From Hypoxylon rubiginosum (taxonomy: Eukaryota > Ascomycota > Sordariomycetes > Xylariales > Hypoxylaceae), in NCBI GenBank assembly GCA_902806565.1, contig CADCXA010000021.1, positions 806,001 through 870,000 on the forward strand: DNA of 64,000 bases, given 5' to 3'. Made by a program: the position numbers and the translations under genes. This document shows positions 36,601 to 46,834 of this stretch, piece by piece (the first letter of the stretch is position 1; each line of letters opens with the position of its first letter). The notes under the pieces were generated by a model. The model saw nothing but the letters and a program-made list of their open reading frames with translations. It made no database searches and had not been told where the DNA came from.

Positions 36601-37657
36601 TAAGTCGGACGCGGGATCAAAGGACGGCGAGCAAGATTGGCCTTCTCTCCCGCATTACGGCAAAGAACTGCTCTCTCGCATGATGGAGAAAGGGAAGACC
36701 ATTGAAGAATGCGTTGCAGGGACCGTTATACCGATTAGGTAAGACTTCCTTGAAGTTGTTCAAGCTTGATCGCAATCCACTAACACCAAGTTCGACAGTG
36801 CTGCCGGAACAACAATCATGTCAGGTCTACTTTCGCAATGCCTAGATTACTTCCTCGGAACCGGTGAAGAGCACCTTGACGAACTACACCGCCTCGCTCA
36901 AGAGAACACAGCCGAGGCCGACGAGAAGCTGATGCATTAGTAAGATTTATTAATTTCCTATACCTTTTATACATAAGTATGCGACATTGGTTAACACCCA
37001 CCTAGCATGCTCGAAGGTATCCGTCTCCGCGGCACGGTCGTAGTCGCGCGCGCTGTCGCACCTAGCAGTGCTGCGCAGACCGTCACCGACGACGTGCCGT
37101 GCCTATACAACCCGGCAGATCCTTCAGGCCCCAGCCCCCTCCCGAACCCGGCCGCCGACCGTGGCGCGTCCGCCCGCGAATACCGTCTCGTGCCCGGCCA
37201 GCGAGCCATCATCGACCTGGTCACGGCCTCGCACGACGCCTACGTGTTCCCGGACCCCGAGGCCGTGCGCCTCGACCGCCCGGTCTCGTCGTACCTGCCC
37301 TGGGGCGCCGGCCCGCACAAGTGCCTAGGCGAGGGCCTGACGCGGGTCGCGCTCGCCGCCGCCTTCAAGGTGCTGCTCCGGCTCCCGGGGCTTCGCCGCG
37401 CGCCCGGACCGCGCGGTCAGTCCAAGAGCATGGAGTTCAAGGAGTGGCGCGGGCAGGCGGGTCGCGACGCCGTGGCGGGCGGCGGCGACGAGTGGACCGG
37501 GCTCCGGGTCTACATGTCGCCCGACCAGAGCTCGTACTCGCCCGTGCCGACGACCATGCGGGTCCGGTGGGACGGGCCGGAGCCGAAGGAGGCGGTCGGG
37601 AGTGGAAGTGGGAGTGCCGGGGACGCCGCTGGTTGGGTTGAGGTTGGTGGGAAGTAA
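33621..37657 (+). CDS. ppo: Psi-producing fatty-acid oxygenase (Ppo; dioxygenase-P450 fusion)
   Basis: Exons 33621-34211, 34271-34450, 34556-34599, 34652-35569, 35630-35807, 35942-36738, 36799-36939 and 37006-37657 keep phase and give 1166 residues. The N-terminal animal-peroxidase-type domain has distal heme His192 in IITHDLFQT, the SSYLDLSPLYG segment, and the catalytic Tyr369 and proximal His372 in VYRWH. The C-terminal half is a P450 domain with heme Cys1056 in YLPWGAGPHKCLGEG. Such enzymes dioxygenate linoleate or oleate and rearrange the hydroperoxide to psi-factor diols that govern sporulation and host signalling. In the I helix (about 903-917, SAAGTTIMSGLLSQC) the Asn-x-x-Gln pair I recall from diol synthases seems absent, so the product may not be a diol. 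The 33621 start places catalytic Tyr close to its usual number; upstream in-frame ATGs at 33483 and 33552 are alternatives. The last exon is much more GC-rich. Confidence 0.92.
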
Positions 37658-38776
37658 GTAGATCGCGTGGCGATACTGCTGTGGGATTAGGTACCTAGCT
37701 TCTGAAGTCTATGATTATGGAGGCGGCGATGGCGAGAGAGAAATGGTCCTAAGGAAACGAAAGCAAGTGTGTATTTTACTTTATTATTCCTATTGCTGTA
37801 TTGTTACCCCGTATTGATTGGCAAGTATCCTAATGTCGTATACGGCGCGCCGATTAAGCTGTGACGATGGTAATATGAGAATATGTGAATAGCCCCTATT
37901 TGTTACCACAAGGGCTCTACCTAACCCCTAAATCCCTAGCAGCAGTTTGCGACACTTTACTAGTGAATTACTCAACGCAAGTGTACTCCTGTATAAATCA
38001 TAACTCACTATAATTACTCGGCCAGCCTCCTTTCTTAATAAAAAGGGTTGATTACGGAGGTCGCTTTCAAAAAGATTTCCCATAGGGAAAATGGCCGTTG
38101 TCAGCTGAAAAATGAGTTTACCACCTGTCCAGCATCTGGCAAAAAGAGTGCGCTATAATTACAGGGGAGCTAGTGGGTAAGACATGCTATAAATATTTAG
38201 TGGATCGTTGTGCTGTAATATTTCTATTTATAAGGAGCTTAGTGGATATAATACGCTATAATTATAGGGGAGATAGTGGATGAGAGCCCTAATCTCTGGT
38301 TTGCAACTTTCAGACCAACTGCCGAGGTGCCCAGCCGGCAACAGCTGCGTGTCAGCTGAAAAAGCCGGTATGGAACCCCCTTTTGAAAGCAACCTCTGTA
38401 CTAAGTTTAGGTTACTCATCGCTCATACTTGGTCACTTTGGCAATTATTTCCCCCATTTATGCGATAAGTTAGGTTTATAACGAGTGAATTGAGTCGGTT
38501 TTAACACAGGGAAAAATCAAGCTCTAAAGTACATAAAAAAACCTCCTTGCCATGCAACCCATCTTGAAATAGGGGTAAGACCTCGATACCTTGGAGAACA
38601 TCCGGGAAACCAGTCCTCCAAGGACCGACCGGCTGGCATTTTATCATTTCCCTGAGAGACTCGTGTCCTTCATATATCAATGCTGAGCGAAGCTCACTGC
38701 CGACCGAGCCTTGCCTCCCCCCCCTTCTAAGTTCCGGTCCGCACGTGTATTGCGGTAAAGGCGTGTCGCCTTTTTT
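37658..38776. other. Intergenic region containing a MITE
   Basis: Gap between convergent genes; a TAGGTACCTA palindrome lies at 37688-37697, and a small inverted-repeat element at 38055-38398. No gene seen. Confidence 0.6.
38055..38398. mobile_element. MITE-like element, 344 bp, TA flanks
   Basis: The ends are inverted repeats: CGGAGGTCGCTTTCAAAA at the left and, read inward from the right, CAGAGGTTGCTTTCAAAA, with similarity running on for about 27 bp. TA lies immediately outside both ends (38053-38054 and 38399-38400). Inside are two 29-bp direct repeats (38151-38179 and 38254-38282, core CGCTATAATTA), with two poorer copies between, and two copies of GTCAGCTGAAAAA near the ends. There is no open frame, so it is non-autonomous. 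It is unrelated in its ends to the larger element at 26666. Confidence 0.72.
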
Positions 38777-39055
38777 TTAGTTGCACCTCATAGACTGGGA
38801 GACGAGGCCGACGTCCTGGCACTGGTTCTGGATGGTGCTCGAGGTCGTGGCCCCCTGGCAGCCGGCGGCGTCGTAGAAGGTCAGGGTGCACCCGGCGTCG
38901 CTCTGGAAGGTGAACTGGGCGTCCGTCCACTGGTGGCATTCGCCGTTGCCCAGGTTGAAGTCGCCGGGGGTCCTGCAGTTCCCGATCCGGAACCCCTGGG
39001 CCGTCGAGGCGAGGGTGGCCGCGGCGGCGAGGGAGACGGCGATGGAAGACTTCAT
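38777..39055 (-). CDS. Small secreted cysteine-rich protein
   Basis: Single exon, 92 residues. Residues 1-21 form a clear signal peptide (positive start, Ala/Leu-rich core, cleavage likely after Ala-Gln-Gly). The mature 71 residues carry six cysteines (27, 40, 56, 66, 79, 91), enough for three disulfides. Composition is rich in Gln, Thr, Gly and Asn with aromatic residues. It resembles, in size and layout only, the small secreted proteins of plant-associated fungi; I recognise no named family. A TATAAATAAG box lies about 146-155 nt upstream, giving a conventional promoter. High third-position C/G use supports real coding. Role could be effector-like or in surface biology; this is inference. 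Confidence 0.85.
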   Translation of the reverse strand: MKSSIAVSLAAAATLASTAQGFRIGNCRTPGDFNLGNGECHQWTDAQFTFQSDAGCTLTFYDAAGCQGATTSSTIQNQCQDVGLVSQSMRCN

Positions 39056-40355
39056 TTTGAGGGTTTTTTTGGAGGGAGAAGTATATGGTATGTTTAGAAT
39101 TGTAGCTGGAATGGCTTTGTGCTTTTCGAAGGAGGTATGTGACTTGTGATTGTTTGGATTTCGTGGTGCTGAAAAGATATTCTAGAGAGGAGAGAAGCCC
39201 CTTATTTATACACCGTCAACATACCTTCCTCTAGGTTTCCTCTAGGTAGCCATGTACAGTATGAGCTTAGATTAGAACTTAGCTTTCAGCATCATGTCAC
39301 GACTGAGTCTTCATGATCGACATTACCCATCCAGCCCTCGACTGCTACGCACATGGACCTCACGTCGTACGAGAGCATCACCGCCCCCTTTCGCTACACA
39401 GCCAAGTCGAAGGAACGAGCGTCCAAATTTAAAAAGCGTCATGCGTGAAAATTACTCCCAAAACAAAATGATACATTGCAACGCGCAGCAATACGGTTAC
39501 ACAAGAGTTGGTGTCCGGGTTACACCTAGGTCCATATTAACAGCTTATGGCTTATGGGAAGGCTGACGGAATCTTACATCTCAGGCAGGCCATAACTAAT
39601 ATTGGAATCGTTTCACAAGCTAGGGCGGTTAAGCAAATGTCAGCTCTCTTCCGTAATACCGTTTTCCTTCTCTAAAACGGGAGCTCTCGGCCTACATCAT
39701 AAGTACCGCTACACACGGAACCGGCACGCGCCCGCGAACGCCACGGACATCGGGAACGAACAAAGCCTTCTAACCCGCAAAAGCCTCCTCCTCTCGATGC
39801 TTTCTAATATACGAAAGAGGTTATGATCTACCTAGTGAATGCCTAGCTGAAGACTATTTGCGAGGGATTAGAAAAAGGGACCACAATTCTATCTTAGGAT
39901 GAGACAGCAGAGCATCATGGCTACCTACTCAAGTACCACAGATCCTCGGCCGCTGACGACGACATGCTACAAGCATAAGATAGTCCTCGAAATGTGCCTC
40001 GCGTGCTGGCTCCGTAGCCCTGTGTTAAGAAAAGCTAGGGCGTCCCCGACGACAAGATACGGTTGTACTTAGCTATTTATGGCATAGCAAGAGGAATATT
40101 CTCATACCTATTCTCATACCCGTTTGGAAACTCCTACAGGTAGGACTTCGGGATTCCAATTTCCACGTACGTCAACTCGGCAGACTGGGAGGCACCATGG
40201 CTAAGGCAAGACAGGACGGGACGAGACGAAGTAAGTACTATGTACGTAGGTAGGTTATACTCGACACCACTCCTGCCCCTATGTGACAAACGCCAATCTA
40301 ACCGACACCCATCCGGCCACCCCTTCTATGTACACTGGACGCCCGTAGCTCGTAC
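39056..40355. other. Intergenic, no gene seen
   Basis: About 1.3 kb between the secreted-protein gene and the lipase gene, both on the minus strand. Besides the TATA box, nothing coding or RNA-like could be supported. Confidence 0.5.
39201..39210 (-). promoter_or_regulatory. TATA box of small secreted protein gene
   Basis: Minus-strand TATAAATAAG about 150 nt before the ATG at 39055. A good TATA match is uncommon upstream of fungal housekeeping genes and fits strongly regulated secreted-protein genes. Confidence 0.5.
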
Positions 40356-42610
40356 CTAACGGCTATCGGGGATAGGATATCTCTTGCCTTCATCGCTGCT
40401 GCTTCCCGTCGTAGGCTTGGCCGCGCCGATTTTGATGCCGCGGCCCTCCTTCATCGAGTCGAGGCTGAGCACACTGGCGGCACTGCCGCTCCTGCGGTAT
40501 CGTCTATTTTTAACGGTCGACGGGCTCGCAGTCGGCGTCGCGGCATCGGCGGAGTCTCCCGCACCATCTTGCTGGTCTTGGCCTCCTTTCGAGTTGGGCC
40601 TGTCCGGCGAAACTGGGGACGCCATGTTCTCGTCGATCGTCGTGATCGGGTGGATATGAAGCTGCGCCTCTGCAGCGTTCGCGGGCTCCTGAGTTGGCTC
40701 TTCCTGGGTAAAGGAAGACGTGTCCGTCGGATCTTCACGTGCTTTATGTTGCCCGCTTGGTATAAACCCGTTGTTATTATCCTGCTGTCCATTAGACACG
40801 ACGGAGGTCGAGTCAGATTCAAGCGTGTCGCTGTTATGATGTATACTGCGTCATCGTTAGCTATTTAGTTCTGGTATGTGGAGATAATAATTCACGCTTA
40901 GAAGTCATGGACTTACTATCTAAGCGCATTAGAAGCATTCAGACTAGCACTCCGCGCCCGTCGGTAACTCTCAAACTCTTCCAGGGTATGGCCCGAATCC
41001 CTGAAGTTCTCCAAAGCATCAAAGACGTGCTGGAAGACTTGCATATCAACATCGCGAGCCCAGAGGAAGTCAAGATGCTCGTAGTGAGGAATCTCAGTAG
41101 CGACTGTCCGGTTAGGCAGTTCTCTTAACATGACCTTAATATCAACCAGAGAGTCGCTTCCTCCATACACTAGGACAATAGGCGTTTTGATATTGCGGGT
41201 TGGGTACTTGGCTACCTTCGTGTACTTGCTCGACGTGTTGATGGATAGGGGAGTCTGCACGTCGTCGTCATACATCTGGAACGACTTATTGCGGATGATT
41301 TGGAACCAATGGACAACCGACTTAGTGCTGGTGAACGAATACAAGTGTGGATAAGCCGCAAGCTTCTGGCTGACTGAGATGTTCTTGGTCTTCCAACCGA
41401 ATAGGAAGGATAGGCCTAGGTCGATAACTTTGGTGAAGATTGGCGGGTAGAGGATAGATTGCCACATAGTAGCCGAGCTGAGAATAGAGCGCCTGCCAAA
41501 GAGCAGGAAGAGTACCTGAGGAGAAGCTTTGATGAGAGCATCAACGATGCCGTTATTTAGACCAGCCGGGGACATTGCGGGAGCCAATGCAATGAATACA
41601 TTGACCTGCTCGTTCAACCTGGGGTGTATGGACAAGGCGGCGAAGGCTTGTGCTGTCCCTTGAGAGAAGCCGATGTAGGACAAGGACGGCTGCCTCGTCG
41701 ATTCCAATACGTAATTGATAGAGTCCGGGATATCGTGAAAAGCGAACTCGTCAATTGAAAAATCCCAGAACCCAGTAGAATTTGGTGGGAAGTTGACGGA
41801 CTTCTTGGAATACTTGTTTCCACGGTTATTTCCCAGCTGATGCGTATCAGTATAGGATTCCTCTCTAACAGGAAGAGACAGAAGATGGAACATACCCAAA
41901 CGTCGTAACCCCTGTCTACCAGTACAAAGGGCAAGCACCTCGAAGCGTCTGTGAGACAGACCCAAACTTCGCTATTCATCAAGAGGCCGTGATGGAGGTA
42001 AACGACAGGTTTCTTAATGCTGGCGGGTCCATCATTGACTTTCATATCCTCCTCGCCTTTCCTCCACGCCAGGCGGTGCACCCCAAGTAAATATCCATCT
42101 TTTGTTTGTAACACATGTTCCTCGGCCGTGTAGCCGTACATAGCGCACAGATCGGTAAAGTCGGAAGCATTTTGGATCGACGTGGAGATGGCTGAGTAGG
42201 ACAGATTAGTATCGACAGGTTTCTAAAGGTCTCTTAAAAGGCAAGTAAGTCGTACACTTCCTTCTCTGCTCAGCCTTCTTCTGCGCCGGCGAGGTTAGTC
42301 TATTAAACAATCGTCGCGAAGCACGGTAAAAGAGGTTAAGCAACGGTGGCGCTATATAGAATTATAATGTCAGCGTGTATATTCGAGAGGTGGAATTGTG
42401 TTTCGTACGTAAAGCGAGGGTCAAAATTCGAATGATTGCCTCGAGGCCGACGAGGAAGAATGAGCCCACAAGGGCGACATATTCGACACTTTACAAGGTA
42501 TTAGCATTATCGAAAGAGATATATAGCTACATATAGCTTCCTATAGCTACACATTTGTTTTGTTTTAAGGTCACCAACATGTTCAACCGACCAACGAAGG
42601 GTAGTGGCAT
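40356..42610 (-). CDS. Membrane-anchored acid lipase / steryl ester hydrolase (Tgl1/Yeh type)
   Basis: Six exons, 42610-42579, 42488-42409, 42351-42256, 42191-41896, 41836-40917 and 40845-40356, total 1914 nt and 637 residues. The N-terminus MPLPFVGRLNIVEY leads into a membrane anchor (VALVGSFFLVGLEAIIRILT). Next comes the AB-hydrolase-associated region (YGYTAEEHVLQTKDGYLLGV), the oxyanion motif HHGLL, the nucleophile Ser226 in GFSQG, a catalytic Asp in VYGGSDSLVD and His in HYEHLDF. The C-terminal 160 residues are disordered but include the conserved GIKIGAAKPTTG stretch of this fungal family. It should hydrolyse steryl esters or triacylglycerol at lipid droplets or membranes. Exon 1 (32 nt, donor GTTGGT) is the weakest part of the model; the rest is well supported by frame and homology. 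Confidence 0.9.
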
Positions 42611-43347
42611 CGTGGTTTCGGCGCGCTTTAGACGACGCTTGGCTTAAGTAGGGATGGAAGAAGCTTTTAGCGCTATGCTATCGCAGCGAACTGTTCATTT
42701 TCTAACAGCTTCTGAGGTCTATGTTGAGACGATATCGTGGGAGAGGAATTGGTAATTCCTCAGAATGGATCGTTGCGACTGAGGAAATCAAAATGCCAAA
42801 AAAGACAAGAACTTGGTGATGTCACATGAAAATAAAAATATGTACAGTAGGATCGCGATCAACTAAGCTCAACAGGGACGAACAACCAGTTCAACACGGC
42901 ACGACATAGTAATAAAAAGGAGAGACGAATGAGTTGCGAATACTTAAAAAGGAGTGAAGATTATTAAATTGGAAATTTTTAGAGTTTAACAAGACATAAT
43001 ATTGATCTCATTAAGACTCCTCCCAAGGTCCTTCATTTTCGAAAGAGGCCGGTGAAGAGCTTCCCTTTTCCCCAGTCCCCCTTGCCTCTTACCTACGATT
43101 TCCTTGCTCCCCACTTATGCTTATGATATCCTAACAGCTAACGGGAAGAAGCTTAACCCTGCCCCTGCATCAAAATGCATGTGCAAGTTCTTGTCCATCG
43201 ACCAATCGGCTTGATCTTTAATTCAAAGCTCGGACCAAGCAACTTTTCGCAACTTTCGCGATAGAAACATCTGATTTGACTCAAATCATTTGAGTTACCA
43301 TTGAACTACTTCTTTGCTGACATAGTCCTTCCACCCAGTCAGTCAAG
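42611..43347. other. Divergent intergenic region
   Basis: Upstream of both the lipase gene (minus) and PET191 (plus). No gene seen; no recognisable promoter motif beyond AT-rich stretches near 42940-43010. Confidence 0.5.
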
Positions 43348-43823
43348 ATGCCGAGTTCATGTAAAGAAATAAGTACGTATCAGTATCAATTGGTTTCTAT
43401 ACTCGTCTCAATCAAGAGAGAACCTTTAACTAATAGCACCTTTCACCTCTTATAGGAGCTGCACTGGCGGAATGCCTGCAAGAGTCCGAGTGTGTGATGG
43501 TACAACGACATACAGCAGCCGAATGTCTACGCTCGCCGCTAGCTGAGACGCTTCCGACAAGATGCCAACAGCTCAAGAAGGGATTCGGCGAGTGCAGGAG
43601 GGGCATGATCGATATGCGCAAGCGGTTCCGCGGAAACCAGCCCATCACCTTCAAGAGCCTCGAGTCGAGCGAGCAGTCGGGCGAGGGGTACCAGCTCTAC
43701 GCCGGGAAGTCGGCCTTCGCCGGCGGCGTCCGAAAGACGGACGGGAACGAGCCGGAGCCCCCGGACTGGCGCGAGGTGGAGAACGAGAAGTACCGAAAGG
43801 AGCAGGAGGCGCAGAAGAGATGA
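43348..43823 (+). CDS. PET191: Cytochrome c oxidase assembly factor Pet191/COA5
   Basis: Exons 43348-43372 and 43456-43823, an 83-nt phase-1 intron, give 130 residues. The spliced start MPSSCKEIRAALAEC contains a CX9C motif, followed by a CX10C (CVMVQRHTAAEC) and a second CX9C (CQQLKKGFGEC), which is the pattern of Pet191. The stretch RRGMIDMRKRFRGN is likewise conserved. The protein is imported into the mitochondrial intermembrane space by the Mia40 route and is needed to assemble complex IV. The C-terminal 60 residues are a charged tail common in filamentous fungi. The tiny first exon is needed for the first Cys and confirms the splice. Confidence is high. Confidence 0.95.
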
Positions 43824-44700
43824 CCCGGGGCCTATATCATAACAGCGGGCGTCACTTTATTCGATACACTATACTGCACTACACTACACTTGTCACACTA
43901 GAAGCATTGGGCGGCGTTGGGGTTGGATGGGCATATCCGAGCGTGTCTTCGTAGGATGGATTGGTTACATCATCTTCAGGCAAGGCTCGTAACGATCAAC
44001 TCTTCTGATACGGCTCGTATTGTTCATACCCTGCGGCGGTTATACTTTAGTCCTCGAGCCTTTCACGTTGTAAATACAACGGATTGGTCTTGGTCTAAAC
44101 CGAAGATTTGCAGTGCATGTGTTCTGTGGGCCATAGCTCTCCATGTGAACTACAAATATGCAAGAAAAGTTCCCAAGCAGAAATCAAGAGATTGGATCAT
44201 TATCTATAAGTCGATAAATATGTCAAGGTTTACGGTATGTAATTATCTGCATTGCTTTTAAGACTGCCCAGGTGGTTAGTGTAATTATCGGTGCATCTCA
44301 CCCCATGACCCATGTAGATCGTACATGTGCTATCGATAACAAGTTTGAAATGTCTTAAAAAAGTTCAAGGGTCCATGACGGAACTTGATCCGCGTGGTCA
44401 TTTTACCTTTTGTCTTTGCGCAAACATGGCGCCGTACCTTAAAATGATCATGTAGTTGTGGATCACCTGCTATAACTTAGTCTGATGGCAGGTTTTATAG
44501 TAGATTGTACCTAAGATCTGATCGAGAGGCTCGAGTATTTTAAGGCCAGACGTATCTGAATAGGATCTAGTTGATCGTTCGTAATACCATACTACAAGAT
44601 GCCCCCGTCAGAAATAGGAGGCGACGTCATACCCCTTTAGTTTAGACAAATCCCACCCATACCGGTCCAATCCCAGGAATCTAGTGCTTCCATTGTATCA
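43824..44700. other. Intergenic, no gene seen
   Basis: About 880 bp between PET191 and the phosphatase gene. An open frame near 43917-44261 has no coding character. A tRNA-like string near 44270 lacks arms and was rejected. Confidence 0.5.
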
Positions 44701-46209
44701 ATGGGCCACCACGATTTTCCGCCGCCGTCCCGAACGCTGCGGCACCAATACCAGCCGCAACAACAACGGCGACGTAGAGTAACGACCGCCGGCACCGTCT
44801 TCGTGATCCTAACTACCATACTGCTGTGCTACACACGCTCCCTACCCGAGTTCCACCTCCTGCTCCAACAGCCGATCCACAACCCAAACGCAGACGAACA
44901 GCACCCAGCACCACCGATGGCCGAAGAACTACTACTAGCGTCGTCGGTCAAGCACCCGACCCTCGTGTCCTCGCTCCCGCCCTCGGCGCTCCCCCGGCCC
45001 GGCGGCGGCCCGGACTCGCCGCGCCTGATGGTGATCGGCGACGTGCACGGGCAGCTGGCGGCGCTCGACGCCCTGCTCGAGAAGGCCGGGTTCTCGGCCG
45101 AGCGCGGCGACACGGTCGTGTTCACGGGCGACATGATCAACAAGGGGCCCGACAGCGCCGGCGTGATCGAGCGCGCCGCGGCTATAGGCGCCTACGGCGT
45201 GCGCGGGAACCACGAGGACCGCGTGCTAAGGGCCTGGGCGAAGAAGAAGAAGCAGCGCAAGAATAAGGATAAGAAGAAGAATAAGAACAAGCACTCGCCT
45301 TCTCACTACGAGGCGGAAGAAGAAGAGGACGACGGCAGCGACGTGGAAGCGAACGGGGAGGAGGTCGAAAGGCGAGAAGAGATGAATGATCACGAACAAG
45401 ACGACAATACGGACGCGGAAGCTGAAGAACCCCTATCCGAGACCGAACTAGCCGACTACGCCACCGCGGCGCGCCTACGCCCGAAGCACCTCTCGTGGCT
45501 CGCGAAGCTGCCCGTGATCCTGCGCCTCGGGCCCGTGTCGCCGCGGTACGGCGACGTCGTCGTCGTGCACGCGGGCCTGGTCCCAGGTATCGCCTTGGAA
45601 AATCAGGACGCGTGGGCCGTGATGAACATGCGGACGCTCCTCTCCTCCACCTCGGCCTCCTTCGCCTCCGACTCTCAACCGTCCCTTTCCCTTTCCAGCA
45701 ACCGCCCGCCGCGCTTCGAGCCGAGCGAGGGCCGCGAGGGGCGGCCGTGGGCCTCGGTGTGGAACGAGCTGGAGAAGGAGAAGCAGGAGCAGAAGAAGGA
45801 GGAGGAGGAGGCCAAGGAGGAGGACGGCGGCGACCTCCCGACGACGGTGGTCTACGGCCACGACGCCAAGACGGGGCTCGCGGTGCGGCGGTACGCGTTC
45901 GGGCTCGACAGCAGCTGCGTCCGGGGCGGGGACCTGACGGCGCTCGTCTTCGAGCCCGCTGGTCCTTCTACTTCTACTTCTACTACTTCCCCCGCTGTAG
46001 AAAGCAACGAAGACGACAACAGCGACGGTGGCAACGAAGAGGAGAGGAGCATGGCGAAACACGGCATAAAGCACCGGCTCGTCAGCGTCTCCTGCGAAGC
46101 CGCGGGCTCCGACGACGATGGGAAAGGCGGCAAGAAGAAGGACAAGAAGGACAAGAAGAAGAAGAAGGATAAGGGGAAGCATAAAGAGAAAGGGAAAGAC
46201 AAGAACTAG
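44701..46209 (+). CDS. PPN2: Calcineurin-like phosphoesterase, Ppn2-type polyphosphatase
   Basis: Single exon, 502 residues. Residues about 27-43 form one membrane helix after a basic start, so it is a type II membrane protein, with the catalytic part likely in the vacuole lumen as for yeast Ppn2. The metal-binding motifs are complete: GDVHGQ, GDMINKGPDS, GNHE, VVHAGL and YGHDA. Homology to yeast Ppn2 (YNL217W), a Zn-dependent endopolyphosphatase, is the best match. A Lys-rich then Glu/Asp-rich insert follows GNHEDRVLRAWA (about 180-250), another Glu/Lys insert precedes YGHDA, and the C-terminus ends in a Lys-rich tail. These repetitive inserts are lineage-specific low complexity. Substrate is inferred. 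Confidence 0.85.
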   Translation: MGHHDFPPPSRTLRHQYQPQQQRRRRVTTAGTVFVILTTILLCYTRSLPEFHLLLQQPIHNPNADEQHPAPPMAEELLLASSVKHPTLVSSLPPSALPRPGGGPDSPRLMVIGDVHGQLAALDALLEKAGFSAERGDTVVFTGDMINKGPDSAGVIERAAAIGAYGVRGNHEDRVLRAWAKKKKQRKNKDKKKNKNKHSPSHYEAEEEEDDGSDVEANGEEVERREEMNDHEQDDNTDAEAEEPLSETELADYATAARLRPKHLSWLAKLPVILRLGPVSPRYGDVVVVHAGLVPGIALENQDAWAVMNMRTLLSSTSASFASDSQPSLSLSSNRPPRFEPSEGREGRPWASVWNELEKEKQEQKKEEEEAKEEDGGDLPTTVVYGHDAKTGLAVRRYAFGLDSSCVRGGDLTALVFEPAGPSTSTSTTSPAVESNEDDNSDGGNEEERSMAKHGIKHRLVSVSCEAAGSDDDGKGGKKKDKKDKKKKKDKGKHKEKGKDKN

Positions 46210-46834
46210 AGGCAAGAGAGGAGTGGGTGAGAAAGGCGAAGGCTGATAGAAGTGACGTGTACATATTTGGACATGGGGGCATCGCATGGCAGACAAGATC
46301 CTATGGATATTGCATAGCGGCGGGCGTTTTTTTTCTTCTTTTTTTTCTTTCTTTTTTTTTTTTGCTTTTCTACCCGGCTGGAGTTTCAGATTGTATTGAT
46401 TTTTTATGGACTGAGATAGTTGTACTTAGCATTCTTATGGATTTGTAATTATTTAATACTTACACGTAAAGCAAGCCGCACTTGTTGGAACAACTCGGTG
46501 CATGCAACGAAGGTGATATAAATGGCACTTAGGAACACTCATACAAGCTTATACCCTATGTTGAGTTAATATCTCGTAACCTTCACATAGGTAACACAGC
46601 AAGCTGCTTATACGACAAAACTTGTTTTTTATAAATTAATTATGGACGTCTAGCAGAACCAACTTGCTGATGTGTTCCACCTAGAGATCCTCTAACATAA
46701 GATATCATGTTTACCTCGGAAGCGAAAGGGCCAAATCCATTACGCGTTTTAGACTCCTCACAAGCCGTAACCTCATCGATTCACAGCCATCCCCCCTGCT
46801 ACACATTCTCGCCCCCTATTGTCGGTATCATAAT
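46210..46834. other. Intergenic, no gene seen
   Basis: Region between convergent genes with a T-rich tract near 46326-46363. Nothing else seen. Confidence 0.5.

Noticed and set aside
24907..37657. Secondary-metabolite cluster containing the FMO and oxygenase
   Set aside because: No backbone enzyme (PKS, NRPS, terpene cyclase), transporter or regulator lies between or beside them.
44268..44330. tRNA-like string around GGTGGTTAGTGTAATTA
   Set aside because: Resembles an A box, but the anticodon hairpin has the wrong loop size and no B box follows at the right distance.
45475..46296. Long antisense ORF (273 codons) opposite the phosphatase gene
   Set aside because: Shadow of the GC-rich, repetitive sense frame; its Leu/Arg runs mirror sense Lys/Glu runs.
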